From positions 67,675-131,674 of the forward strand of contig NZ_MSQB01000015.1 of NCBI RefSeq assembly GCF_002149965.1: a stretch of DNA of 64,000 nucleotides, in the 5' to 3' direction. This document shows positions 38,128 through 46,253 of the stretch, piece after piece. The notes below the pieces were generated by a model. The model did not search any database. It was not told the DNA's origin and worked only from the letters and a program-made list of their open reading frames with translations. How positions within the stretch are numbered: the stretch's first letter is position 1; every line of letters starts with the position of its first letter. A program made the position numbers and the translations under genes. The stretch is from Novosphingobium panipatense. GTDB lineage: Bacteria > Pseudomonadota > Alphaproteobacteria > Sphingomonadales > Sphingomonadaceae.

Positions 38128-38853
38128 ATGGCTACCCGATCCGACCATGCCGCCTCTCCCGCCCCGCTACGGGAACTGGCCCGGGAACTGTTGCGCTTCC
38201 TGAAACGGCCCGCACTCCTCACGCCTATCGGCCTTGGTTCGCGCCGGGGCTGGTCGATGCTCGGCATGCTGGAGGTGCTTCATGTCGGCGGACTGATCCT
38301 GGTGCTGCTGCCGCTGATTTCGCTGTGGCAGCAGGCCATGCACCTGTCGCCGCCCAGCGCCTTCGACAAACTGCCGCCCGGCTGGCTGCTTCCCTTCACG
38401 GTACTGATCGCGCCGGTCGGAGAAGAGTTGGTCTTCAGGGGCTGGCAGACCGGAAGCCCGCGCGCGCTCTGGCTGCTGGGCTGCGCGGTTCTTTTCGCGG
38501 TGGCGGCGATCTTTGCGGCGGCCATGCCTCCGCTGGTCCTGGTCGCGCTACTGGCGGCGCTGGCCCTGGCCGCGATCGGCGGCTGGTTCGCCCTGCGCGG
38601 GCGCCGCTCGCCGCCGGGATGGTATGCGAGAGCCTATCCGGCGGTATTCTGGATCGCGGCGCTGGTCTTCGCAGGCGTTCACCTGACGAACTACCCGAGC
38701 GCGTCGATAGCCTCGCTGCCGCTGGTCCTGCCGCAGCTTTGGGCAGCCCTGCTGCTGGGCTTCACGCGCCAGCGCATCGGCCTGCCCGCCGCGATGCTCC
38801 AGCATGCCGGGGCCAATGCGGCGACCCTGCTGCTGGTGCAACTCGGCGGATAG
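38128..38853 (+). CDS. CPBP family intramembrane glutamic endopeptidase
   Basis: A 241-residue protein with about six to seven membrane helices. The family motifs are visible: APVGEELVFRGW (the Glu-Glu and Arg), AGVHLTNY (His) and QHAGANAAT (His/Asn) late in the sequence. CPBP proteases (related to Rce1) cleave within the membrane; bacterial members act in bacteriocin self-protection or protein processing, and this one's target is unknown. Convergent with gapR; the gap of about 70 bp is filled by the gapR terminator. Confidence 0.87.
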   Translation: MATRSDHAASPAPLRELARELLRFLKRPALLTPIGLGSRRGWSMLGMLEVLHVGGLILVLLPLISLWQQAMHLSPPSAFDKLPPGWLLPFTVLIAPVGEELVFRGWQTGSPRALWLLGCAVLFAVAAIFAAAMPPLVLVALLAALALAAIGGWFALRGRRSPPGWYARAYPAVFWIAALVFAGVHLTNYPSASIASLPLVLPQLWAALLLGFTRQRIGLPAAMLQHAGANAATLLLVQLGG

Positions 38854-38876
38854 GGAACCTGCCGGGTGTGAGCCCG

Positions 38877-38925
38877 GGCCGGTGCCGTTCTAAAATGCCC
38901 TTTCGGGCATTTTTCAAACGGACTC
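38877..38925 (-). terminator. terminator after gapR, short form of the long palindromic element
   Basis: Read on the minus strand from the gapR TGA: GAGTCCGTTTGAAAAATGCC, then stem AAATGCCC/GGGCATTT and a T-run, then GGCACCGGCCC. The same sequence follows the rpoD stop (GAGCCCGTTTGAAAAATGCC). Here the downstream long palindrome is missing after GGCACCGGCCC. Confidence 0.85.
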
Positions 38926-39162
38926 TCAGTCGATGCCGAGGGCGGTCTTGTAGGTGTCCAGCAGCATGTCCATTTCGCGGCGGTCATCCGGCTTCATCTT
39001 ACGGATGCGCACGATCTGGCGCATGATCTTGACGTCGTAGCCCACTGCCTTGGCTTCGTTGTAGACGTCGCGGATGTCGTCCGAGATGCCCTTCTTTTCC
39101 TCTTCAAGGCGCTCGACGCGCTCGATCAGCAGGCGCAGGCGATCGTCGGTGGTTTCGGCCAT
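38926..39162 (-). CDS. gapR: GapR family nucleoid-associated DNA-binding protein (DUF2312)
   Basis: A 78-residue protein matching DUF2312 from end to end: DRLRLLIERVERLEEEKKGI, then DVYNEAKAVGYDVKIMRQIVRIRKMK and DMLLDTYKTALG. In Caulobacter GapR forms dimers and tetramers that encircle overtwisted DNA ahead of replication forks and stimulate type II topoisomerases; the family is almost confined to alphaproteobacteria. The start is the ATG at 39162 (MAETTDDR); the frame continues upstream without coding character. A characteristic terminator lies directly after the stop. Confidence 0.94.
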   Translation of the reverse strand: MAETTDDRLRLLIERVERLEEEKKGISDDIRDVYNEAKAVGYDVKIMRQIVRIRKMKPDDRREMDMLLDTYKTALGID

Positions 39163-39362
39163 CGGGTAATGCTCCGGGATAATATCGTGTGAATCGGTGT
39201 GGCGCGGGCTGATAGCGGCTGCAACGGATTCGGGCAAAGCGGGGGGCTGTGGAAATCCTGTGCGCAAACAGGGAATAAGTGCCGAAGTTGCCTCCCGCAC
39301 CCCCTTCCCCTAAGGGACGCCTGCAGCGACCACGTTCCTGCCTCCCTTGCGGAGCCTCAAGA

Positions 39363-39376
39363 CCGGGACGGCCCGG
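39363..39376 (+). promoter_or_regulatory. guanidine-II (mini-ykkC)-like hairpin upstream of sugE
   Basis: CCGGG-ACGG-CCCGG: a 5-bp stem capped by an ACGG tetraloop, 14 bp before the Shine-Dalgarno AAGG of a SugE/Gdx-type exporter. Mini-ykkC riboswitches consist of two such ACGR-loop hairpins before guanidinium exporter genes. Only this one is convincing; a weak candidate partner (AGG-GACG-CCT) lies about 50 bp upstream and does not fit well. Confidence 0.45.
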
Positions 39377-39400
39377 CAACCCGTTGAAGAAGGTTGCGCC

Positions 39401-39718
39401 GTGCCCTGGATCGTTCTCGTCATTGCCGGACTGTTCGAAGTCGTCTGGGCTTCCGCCATGAAGCAGTCCCACGGCTTTACCCGGCTCTGGCCGAGCGTGA
39501 TCACGATCCTGGCGATGCTTGCGAGCTTCGGCCTGCTCTCCTGGTCGATGCGCGTCCTGCCGCTGGGCACCGCCTACATGGTCTGGACCGGGATCGGCGC
39601 GCTGGGCGCCTTCATCTTCGGCATCGTGTTCCTGGGCGAAACCGTCAGCGCCGCGCGCCTAGCCGCGGCAGGCCTGATCCTTGCCGGACTGGTGATCATG
39701 AAGCTGGCGAGTTCCTGA
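39401..39718 (+). CDS. sugE: SMR family transporter, SugE/Gdx type
   Basis: A 105-residue small multidrug resistance protein with four helices: [21 protein letters not shown] with the essential Glu14, then a [18 protein letters not shown] helix, [18 protein letters not shown] with the Tyr/Trp of the family, and [16 protein letters not shown]. SugE/Gdx proteins export guanidinium in exchange for protons. GTG 39401 is the start, with AAGG eight bases upstream. A guanidine-II-like hairpin precedes it and a long palindromic element follows directly after its stop. The Gdx rather than Qac subtype is inferred from the [10 protein letters not shown] sequence. Confidence 0.88.
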   Translation: MPWIVLVIAGLFEVVWASAMKQSHGFTRLWPSVITILAMLASFGLLSWSMRVLPLGTAYMVWTGIGALGAFIFGIVFLGETVSAARLAAAGLILAGLVIMKLASS

Positions 39719-39880
39719 GAGTTCGTTCGGAAATTCGCTGAAAGCGAATTTGAGCGGCACCGGCCCACGCCCCCACCCTACCACCCAACGGTAGTATCCT
39801 GCGGGTGGTAGGGTGGGGGCGTGGGCCGGTGCCGCTCTGAAAATCCCCATACGGGCATTTTCCAAACAGACATTGAGCCA
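39719..39880. repeat. long palindromic element after sugE (copy 2)
   Basis: Begins at the sugE stop with a small hairpin (AATTCGC/GCGAATT), then a perfect 34-bp inverted repeat (39753-39786 and 39803-39836, arm starting AGCGGCACCGGCCCACG) around the 16-nt loop AACGGTAGTATCCTGC, then another small hairpin. The loop is identical to that of copy 1 after rpoD when both are read from the adjoining gene. Confidence 0.93.
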
Positions 39881-39914
39881 CGAAAGCGAACGGCCCTGCG
39901 CGAAGCCTTCCGGC

Positions 39915-40226
39915 TCAGTGCCCGCCGCCGTTCTTCTTCAGGCTTTCTTCCATCCGCGCGAGCTGCGCCGGCGTCGCCTCGGTCTGATAGGCGTCCTTCC
40001 ATTCGCCGAAAGGCATGCCGTGGATCACTTCGCGCGCCGCGGCCTTGTCGCCTTCGAAGCCGGCGTCGCGGATCCAGTCGGCCAGACAGTTACGGCAGAA
40101 TCCGGCCAGGCCCATGAGGTCGACGTTCTGCGCATCGTGGCGGTTCTGCAGGTGACGCACCAGGCGGCGAAAGGCCGCTGCCGCCACGGCGTCATCCAGT
40201 TGATCGATCTGGTCGTTTCCGTTCAT
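39915..40226 (-). CDS. DUF1244 domain-containing protein
   Basis: A 103-residue soluble protein. The family block RRLVRHLQNRHDAQNVDLMG is followed by GFCRNCLADWIRDAG, where the CRNC pair may bind metal, and by REVIHGMPFGEWKDAYQTEA. DUF1244 proteins are small helical proteins found mostly in alpha- and gammaproteobacteria, without known function. It is divergent from pyk (80 bp apart). Start ATG 40226 gives MNGNDQID; the frame upstream lacks coding character. Confidence 0.87.
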   Translation of the reverse strand: MNGNDQIDQLDDAVAAAAFRRLVRHLQNRHDAQNVDLMGLAGFCRNCLADWIRDAGFEGDKAAAREVIHGMPFGEWKDAYQTEATPAQLARMEESLKKNGGGH

Positions 40227-40305
40227 ATTTCTGCCAATCGTCCTTGGTTTGTCATGCCGCCTTTGCCATATGTCGGCGAAATATCGAAAGAGAGGCAGAC
40301 AGATT

Positions 40306-41790
40306 TTGGCAACCACCCCTCCGTTTCGCCGTTCGCCGCACCATCGCGGGATCAAGCGCCAGCGCAAGGTGAAGATCCTCGCCACGCTCGGCCCGGCCAG
40401 CCGCGACAAGGAGACGATCGCCAAGCTGCTGAAAGCCGGCGCCGACGCTTTTCGCGTCAACATGAGCCACGGCGATCACGACACCCACCGCGAAACCATC
40501 GCCAATATCCGCGCGGTCGAAAAGGACCTGATGCGGCCCGTGGCGATCCTCTGCGATCTTCAGGGCCCCAAGCTGCGCGTCGGCACATTCGCGGAAGGCA
40601 AGGCCTTCATCCGCCACGGCGCCCACTTCACGCTGGACCGCGATCCCGCGCCGGGTGACGAGAACCGCGTCTGCCTGCCCCATCCCGAACTCTTCGGCAT
40701 CCTCGAAAAGGGCCAGCGCCTGCTGATCGACGACGGCAAGCTGCGCCTGGTGGTGATCAAGCCGGAAGCCGATTCGATCCTCTGCACCGCCGAAGTCGGC
40801 GGCTTCATCTCCGATCGCAAGGGCGTGAACGTGCCGGACGCCATCGTCCCGGTGCCCGCCCTCACCGACAAGGACCGCCGCGACCTCGCTTTCTCGGTGG
40901 ATCAGGGGGCTGACTGGATCGGCCTTTCCTTCGTCCAGCGTCCCGAGGACGTGGCCGAGGCGCGCCGCCTGATCGGCGGGGCCTGCGCGTTGATGTCGAA
41001 GATCGAAAAGCCCGCCGCGGTCGATGCCATCGACGGGATCATCGAACTGTCCGACGGCATCATGGTCGCGCGCGGCGATCTCGGCGTGGAGCTCCTGCCC
41101 GAGGAAGTGCCGCCGATCCAGAAGCACATCATCGCCAAGACGCGCGCCATCGGCAAGCCGGTGGTGGTGGCCACGCAGATGCTGGAATCGATGATCACCA
41201 GCCCCTCGCCCACCCGCGCCGAAGTCTCCGACGTCGCCAATGCGGTCTACGACGGCGCCGATGCCGTCATGCTCTCGGCCGAGACGGCGGCAGGCCAGTG
41301 GCCGGTGGAAGCGGTGACCATCATGGACCGCATCGCCGTGAAAGTGGAAACCGACTCCACCTACCGCGAGCGCATCCACCTCACCCAGACCCCGCCCGAC
41401 GCCACAACCGCCGACGCGCTTTCGGCGTCCTGCGCGACGATCGCCGATACCCTGCCGATCGAGGGCATCATCGTCTTCACCGGCTCGGGCGGCTCGGCCC
41501 GGCGCGTCGCCCGCGAACGCCCGGCCGCACCGATGCTGGTGCTCACGCCCTCGCAGAAGACCGCGCGCCGCCTCGCCCTGCTCTGGGGCGCGCACAATGT
41601 CATCACCAAGGACATCGGCAGCTTCGAGGAGATGATCGCCAAGGGCAAGCGCATGGCCCTGCGCCACGGCTTCGGCGCCGCCGGCACACGCTTGGTGGCG
41701 CTGGCCGGCGTACCCTTCGGCGTGCCGGGTTCGACGAACCTGCTCCATGTGGTGACGCTGACCGGCAACGAGCTGGATACGCCGAACTGA
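40306..41790 (+). CDS. pyk: pyruvate kinase
   Basis: Final glycolytic step, phosphoenolpyruvate plus ADP to pyruvate plus ATP. About 494 residues: RKVKILATLGPAS, FRVNMSHGDHDTH, CDLQGPKLRVG in the barrel, then the active-site signature MSKIEKPAAVDAIDGII and MVARGDLGVELLPEEVPPIQK, MTSPSPTRAEVSDVANAVYDG-like region and ETAAG. The start is uncertain. I take TTG 40306 (AGAGG upstream, giving LATTPPFRR) over ATGs at 40249 and 40270. Divergent from the DUF1244 gene. Confidence 0.93.
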   Translation: MATTPPFRRSPHHRGIKRQRKVKILATLGPASRDKETIAKLLKAGADAFRVNMSHGDHDTHRETIANIRAVEKDLMRPVAILCDLQGPKLRVGTFAEGKAFIRHGAHFTLDRDPAPGDENRVCLPHPELFGILEKGQRLLIDDGKLRLVVIKPEADSILCTAEVGGFISDRKGVNVPDAIVPVPALTDKDRRDLAFSVDQGADWIGLSFVQRPEDVAEARRLIGGACALMSKIEKPAAVDAIDGIIELSDGIMVARGDLGVELLPEEVPPIQKHIIAKTRAIGKPVVVATQMLESMITSPSPTRAEVSDVANAVYDGADAVMLSAETAAGQWPVEAVTIMDRIAVKVETDSTYRERIHLTQTPPDATTADALSASCATIADTLPIEGIIVFTGSGGSARRVARERPAAPMLVLTPSQKTARRLALLWGAHNVITKDIGSFEEMIAKGKRMALRHGFGAAGTRLVALAGVPFGVPGSTNLLHVVTLTGNELDTPN

Positions 41791-41826
41791 GATAGGGGGC
41801 GCGGCCGAGTGAACGTATAGCCTATA

Positions 41827-41859
41827 CGTCGTCCCGGACTTGATCCGGGACCGCTGGCC
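41827..41859 (+). repeat. family B repeat, left arm of decayed GIY-YIG cassette
   Basis: A 33-bp copy beginning CGTCGTCCCGGACTTGA. It is the exact reverse complement of 42030-42062. Confidence 0.93.
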
Positions 41860-41871
41860 GCGCCCACCCGC

Positions 41872-42012
41872 CTACAAGTAAGCCGCCAAGTCCTCCCAAA
41901 CCGGATTGGCGCTCTCGATCAGCTCAAGTTTCCATTCCCGCCGCCGCCGCTTGAGCTGCTTTTCACGGGCGATGGCTTCCTAGATCGTGGCGTGAGGCTT
42001 GACGCCGCCCAT
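41872..42012 (-). pseudogene. decayed GIY-YIG nuclease remnant between inverted family B repeats
   Basis: Minus-strand translation ending at the TAG at 41872-41874 reads EAIAREKQLKRRRREWKLEL followed by IESANPVWEDLAAYL. This is recognisable as the C-terminal helix region of the same GIY-YIG type as the gene at 35449 (there IVREKQLKRWHRQWKINLI then NAENPEWRDLAMAL). An in-frame TAG at 41980-41982 interrupts it, and the N-terminal GIY-YIG half is missing. The remnant lies between exact inverted family B repeats. This is the third GIY-YIG sequence in the window found in such a setting. Confidence 0.8.
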
Positions 42013-42029
42013 CGGGCCTAGCGTGGCTC

Positions 42030-42062
42030 GGCCAGCGGTCCCGGATCAAGTCCGGGACGACG
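42030..42062 (-). repeat. family B repeat, right arm of decayed GIY-YIG cassette
   Basis: Exact 33-bp reverse complement of 41827-41859, 14 bp from the yggS stop codon. Confidence 0.93.
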
Positions 42063-42076
42063 GGCATTGCAGAGGT

Positions 42077-42739
42077 TTAACCTCGCGCCCCAAACAGCGC
42101 ACTGCCGACGCGCACATGCGTCGCGCCCAGCATCACGGCTGTCTCGAAGTCCTCGCTCATGCCCATCGACAGCTGCGACACCCCGTTGTCCGCCGCGATC
42201 TTCGCCAGCAGCGCGAAGAACGGCGCGGCCTCGATGCCTTGGGGAGGTACGCACATCAGGCCTTCCACCGGGATCTGCACATCGCGCGCGGCGGCCAGCA
42301 GGGCAGGCACTTCGACGATGGCGCAGCCGCCCTTCTGCTCCTCGGCGCCGATATTGACCTGCACGAAGCAGGGCACGCGGCGGCCGGTCCGGTCCATGGC
42401 CTTGCCCAGCGCGGCGACCAGCGAGGGGCGGTCGAGCGAGTGGATGCAGTCGAACAGCGCCAGCGCATCTTCGGCCTTGTTCGACTGAAGCTGGCCGACC
42501 AGATGCAGGCGCACATCGGGGTTTTCCTCGCGCAGCGCGGGCCACTTGGCCTCGGCCTCCTGCACGCGGTTCTCGCCGAACACGCGCTGGCCCTGCGCGA
42601 TGAGGGGGGCGATGGCCTCGGCGGGATGCATCTTGGAAACGGCGACGAGTTCGACCGAATCCGCCTTGCGTCCGGCAATGCGGGCGGACTGGGCGATGCG
42701 GGCGCGAATGTCTGCGAGAGGAGTTGCTGGCTGATCCAT
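42077..42739 (-). CDS. YggS family pyridoxal phosphate-binding protein
   Basis: A 220-residue PLP homeostasis protein. The cofactor Lys is in LVAVSKMHPAEAI (about residue 36), followed by FGENRVQEAEAKW, HLVGQLQSNKAEDALALFD, PCFVQVNIGAEEQKGG and SMGMSEDFETAVMLGATHVRVGSALFG, all family hallmarks. It has no enzymatic activity as far as known and affects vitamin B6 and amino-acid pools. Its ATG (42737-42739) shares bases with the ATG of the divergent thiE-like gene (42738-42740) in a CATG palindrome. Confidence 0.94.
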   Translation of the reverse strand: MDQPATPLADIRARIAQSARIAGRKADSVELVAVSKMHPAEAIAPLIAQGQRVFGENRVQEAEAKWPALREENPDVRLHLVGQLQSNKAEDALALFDCIHSLDRPSLVAALGKAMDRTGRRVPCFVQVNIGAEEQKGGCAIVEVPALLAAARDVQIPVEGLMCVPPQGIEAAPFFALLAKIAADNGVSQLSMGMSEDFETAVMLGATHVRVGSALFGARG

Positions 42740-43301
42740 GGCGCGCTGCTATAGCGTCTTCGTGCCGAACCGCCACCCGCCTCTTCCCCATATCTGGCTG
42801 ATCAGCGATGCCCGCAACGACCACCTGCTGGAGCGGACCCTCGCCCGCCTGCCGCGTGGGTCGGGACTGATCTATCGGCACTATCATCTCCCCCCCGCCG
42901 ATCGGCGCGCGCGGTTCGAGCTTCTCCGCCGGATCGCGCGACGTTTCGGGCACTGCGCGGTGCTATCCGGATCGGCACGGGAAGCACGGGCCTGGAAAGC
43001 GGACGGCGCCTATGGGGCAGCTGAAAAGCTGGCCTCCGGCCCCGCCACCCTGCGTCTCGTCACCGTGCATTCCCTGCGCGAACTGGCCGCCGCCCATCGC
43101 TGCCGCGCCGATGCCGTGCTGCTATCGCCGGTGTTCCCGACCCGCTCCCATCCCGGCGCCGCATCGCTCGGCAGGGTGCGTTTCCACCTCCTCGCGGCAC
43201 GTGCCGGCGTCCCGGCGATTGCACTGGGCGGCATGACGGTGCATCGGGCGCGAACGTTACCGTCTAGGAAATGGGCCGCAATCCAGGGGCTTGCCGGTTA
43301 G
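42738..43301 (+). CDS. thiamine phosphate synthase family protein (ThiE/TenI-like)
   Basis: About 187 residues with TIM-barrel features of the ThiE/TenI family: PHIWLISDARNDHLLERTL at the start, RADAVLLSPVFPTRSHPGA (the phosphate-binding region) and PAIALGGMTVHRA near the end. It is shorter than typical ThiE (about 210 residues), and the pyrophosphate-binding residues are only partly recognisable, so it may be a TenI-like paralogue rather than the thiamine-phosphate synthase. The first ATG overlaps the yggS start codon; a GTG at 42762 (VPNRHPPLPHIWL) is a realistic alternative start. Confidence 0.78.
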   Translation: MARCYSVFVPNRHPPLPHIWLISDARNDHLLERTLARLPRGSGLIYRHYHLPPADRRARFELLRRIARRFGHCAVLSGSAREARAWKADGAYGAAEKLASGPATLRLVTVHSLRELAAAHRCRADAVLLSPVFPTRSHPGAASLGRVRFHLLAARAGVPAIALGGMTVHRARTLPSRKWAAIQGLAG

Positions 43302-43398
43302 CCCACAAGCCTGTTCCCGATCCATTCTTGACGGCGAGTCCCGCCACGGCGCATTATCCGAGGCCTGATCAACGGCCCGATCTTCAGGGGAAATTCCA

Positions 43399-45816
43399 AT
43401 GGCCACCCGGCCCCTCGCGCCCGGACGGCGCATCACCAAGCCGAACTGGCGCGCCGTTCTCAAGCGCTCGCTGCGCCGCGCCTCCGAATTGAGCGGGGCG
43501 CTGACCCTGTTCGCGGCCATGGCGTTCCTGGCGCTGTCGCTGGTGAGCTATCACCAGACCGATCCTTCCGCCTCCACGGCGGCGGGCGGCCCGGCGCAGA
43601 ACTGGATGGGGCCGGTCGGCGCCTGGGTGGCCGAACGCGCGCTGGTGCTGTTCGGGCCGGTTTCGGCGCTATTCGTGCCGCTGCTCTACGTCTTCGCGCG
43701 CAAGCTCTGGCTGCTGGTCGAGGAAGACGACAACGAGATCGAGCATTCCAACCAGCGCTGGTGGCGCCCGGTAGCGGTGCTGGCCATCGCCATGACGCTG
43801 ATCGCCACCGTCATGTCCATGGTGTTCACCGCCCCCGGCGGCGTGCTGCCCGCCTCGATGGGCGGCATCACCGGCCTGCTCGGCGCCAAGGGCATTGCCG
43901 GGCTTGCCGCATTCGCACCCGAAGTGGTCCAGGGCTGGATCAAGCTGGTGCTGGCGCTGCTTTGCGCGCTGGCAGGCGTTGCACTGATGGGGCAGGTCTT
44001 CGCGGTGGACTGGCTGCGGCTGCTGACCCTGCCCGGCCGCATCGGCCGCCTCAAGAAGGACGGCGCCGGTGCCCTCATTTCCGGCCCCGCTTCCGGCAAG
44101 CTCGCCGCCGCCGCTGCGGAACGCGCCAAGCCTGAGGACGAAGCCGAGGACAGGCCCCGCTCCGCCCCCCGCATCGATGCACCGGCCATGGCCGGCGGTC
44201 CGGCCGAAAAGCCCCGCAAGGCGCCGGAAATCAGCGATCCCAAGGCCAGCCCCGCCCCCGCGCAGCTCAACATCGGCAATCGCCAGAAGGACATGTTCGA
44301 CAAGTTCGCGCTGCCCGGGCTCGACCTGCTGAACGATCCGCCGCCGAACTCGCAGCCCAAGATCGACAAGCTCAGCCTGGAGCGCAACGCGCGCCTGCTG
44401 GAAACCGTGCTGGACGACTTCAACGTCAAGGGCGAGATCACCGCCGTGCGCACCGGCCCGGTCGTCACCATGTACGAACTGGAACCGGCCCCCGGCATCA
44501 AGGCCAGCCGCGTGATCGGCCTGGCCGACGATATCGCCCGCAACATGTCGGCGATCTCGGCCCGCGTCTCCTCGATCCCGGGGCGCACCGTCATGGGCAT
44601 CGAACTGCCCAACGCCGACCGCCAGATGGTCTCTTTCAAGGAAATGGTCGCCTCCGAGGCTTTCGCCAGCCACAAGGGCATGCTGCCGATCATCCTGGGC
44701 AAGGATATCGCCGGCGAACCGGTGGTGGCAGACCTTGCGACGATGCCGCACTTGCTGGTCGCCGGTACCACGGGCTCCGGTAAGTCGGTCGGCCTCAACA
44801 CGATCCTGCTCTCGCTGCTCTATCGCCTGACACCGGCGCAGTGCCGCCTGATCCTGGTCGATCCCAAGGTGCTGGAACTCAAGAGCTACGACGATATCCC
44901 GCACTTGCTCTCGCCGGTCGTCACCGAACCGCCCAAGGCCGTGCGCGCGCTGAAGTGGGCGGTCGAGGAAATGGAGCGCCGCTATCGCCAGATGAGCGAG
45001 ATCAGCGTCCGCAACCTCGCCAGCTTCAACGAAAAGGTCCGCGCCGCCGCCGCCAAGGGCAAGCCGCTCGGCCGCCGCATCCAGATCGGTTTCGACCCCG
45101 AGACGGGCGAGGAACTCTACGAAGACCGCCAGCTCGATTACGAGACGCTGCCGCAGATCGTGCTCATCGTCGACGAACTGGCCGATCTCATGGTCACCGT
45201 CGGCAAGGAAATCGAAGTGCTGATCCAGCGCCTCTCGCAGAAGAGCCGCGCGGCGGGCATCCACCTGATCATGGCGACGCAGCGCCCTTCGGTGGACGTC
45301 ATCACCGGCGTCATCAAGGCCAACCTGCCGACCCGCGTTTCCTTCGCCGTCACCAGCCGCATCGACAGCCGCACCATTCTGGGCGAGCAGGGCGCCGAGC
45401 AGCTGCTGGGCAAGGGCGACATGCTCTACAAGCCCAGCTCCGACCCGGTGAAGCGCGTCCACGGCCCCTTCGTTTCGGACGAGGAAGTGGAGCAGGTCGC
45501 CGATCACTGGCGCGGCCAGGGCAAGCCCGACTACGTCGATGCCGTTACTAACGAGCCGGAGGAAGGCTCGTTCGGCTTCGACGACCTCGACGCCACCGCT
45601 TCGGACCAACCGGAAGAGCGCAAGTACCGGCAGGTCTGCCAGCTGGTGTTCGAGAACCAGAAGGTCTCGGTCTCCTGGCTCCAGCGCCAGATGGGCGTGG
45701 GCTACAACACCGCCGCCAAATGGGTGGAGCGCATGGAGAACGACGGCTACGTCGGCCCCGCCAACCATGTCGGCCGCCGCGACATCTACCGCGACGAGAA
45801 CGGCAGCCCGCTCTGA
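43399..45816 (+). CDS. ftsK: DNA translocase FtsK
   Basis: An 805-residue septal DNA pump that resolves chromosome dimers with XerCD. The N-terminal part has four membrane helices (for example FAAMAFLALSLVSYHQTD, with VAVLAIAMTLIATVMSMVF and WIKLVLALLCALAGVALM). A Pro/Ala-rich linker (about 215-300) is shorter than in E. coli. The motor domain has Walker A AGTTGSGKSVGLN and Walker B IVLIVDELADLM. The C-terminal gamma winged helix that reads KOPS is RKYRQVCQLVFENQKVSVS. Its stop overlaps the next start (TGATG). Confidence 0.96.
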   Translation: MATRPLAPGRRITKPNWRAVLKRSLRRASELSGALTLFAAMAFLALSLVSYHQTDPSASTAAGGPAQNWMGPVGAWVAERALVLFGPVSALFVPLLYVFARKLWLLVEEDDNEIEHSNQRWWRPVAVLAIAMTLIATVMSMVFTAPGGVLPASMGGITGLLGAKGIAGLAAFAPEVVQGWIKLVLALLCALAGVALMGQVFAVDWLRLLTLPGRIGRLKKDGAGALISGPASGKLAAAAAERAKPEDEAEDRPRSAPRIDAPAMAGGPAEKPRKAPEISDPKASPAPAQLNIGNRQKDMFDKFALPGLDLLNDPPPNSQPKIDKLSLERNARLLETVLDDFNVKGEITAVRTGPVVTMYELEPAPGIKASRVIGLADDIARNMSAISARVSSIPGRTVMGIELPNADRQMVSFKEMVASEAFASHKGMLPIILGKDIAGEPVVADLATMPHLLVAGTTGSGKSVGLNTILLSLLYRLTPAQCRLILVDPKVLELKSYDDIPHLLSPVVTEPPKAVRALKWAVEEMERRYRQMSEISVRNLASFNEKVRAAAAKGKPLGRRIQIGFDPETGEELYEDRQLDYETLPQIVLIVDELADLMVTVGKEIEVLIQRLSQKSRAAGIHLIMATQRPSVDVITGVIKANLPTRVSFAVTSRIDSRTILGEQGAEQLLGKGDMLYKPSSDPVKRVHGPFVSDEEVEQVADHWRGQGKPDYVDAVTNEPEEGSFGFDDLDATASDQPEERKYRQVCQLVFENQKVSVSWLQRQMGVGYNTAAKWVERMENDGYVGPANHVGRRDIYRDENGSPL

Positions 45817-46247
45817 TGCGCGGGTTTGGACGCTGCCTCCTGCTGCTGGGCTTGCTCCTAGGCCTTCTGGCGGGGCCTGCCGTCGCGGCCAGTACGGCGG
45901 CGCAGTGGCAGCGTCTCTTCGTGCCGAATGTGGAGAACCTGCTGGGCCGCCGCGTCTACATCGATCGCGCCAGCCTGCGCAGCGGCATGATCGGGCGGCA
46001 GTTCACGCAGATGCAGGTCCTGCTGCGGGCCAATGCGGGATATCCCAAGGGGACCCTGCTCTACACCGATCGCGCGGTGGACTGCGCCGGAAGCCGCGCG
46101 CTGTCGCATCACTGGCGGATCGTCCGCCCGGACGGCACCTTGCTGCGCGACTGGCGCGACGCCAGCCCGGCCCTCTCCCCGGTGCAGTGGACGGATGAGG
46201 ACGGTCTGGTGCTGAAATACGTCTGCACGGGTATCTTGCCGCGCTAG
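45816..46247 (+). CDS. small secreted protein downstream of ftsK, function unknown
   Basis: A 143-residue exported protein with signal peptide MRGFGRCLLLLGLLLGLLAG and AVAA cleavage site. The mature domain has the pattern RRVYIDRASLRSG, FTQMQVLLRAN, LLYTDRAVDCAGSRALSHHW and a final Cys, vaguely like the surface-adhesin E fold (short beta-rich domain with a D-C pair). The assignment is weak. Its ATG overlaps the ftsK TGA by one base, so it is translationally coupled to ftsK. In many alphaproteobacteria lolA follows ftsK; this protein is not LolA. Confidence 0.7.
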   Translation: MRGFGRCLLLLGLLLGLLAGPAVAASTAAQWQRLFVPNVENLLGRRVYIDRASLRSGMIGRQFTQMQVLLRANAGYPKGTLLYTDRAVDCAGSRALSHHWRIVRPDGTLLRDWRDASPALSPVQWTDEDGLVLKYVCTGILPR

Positions 46248-46253
46248 GAAACG

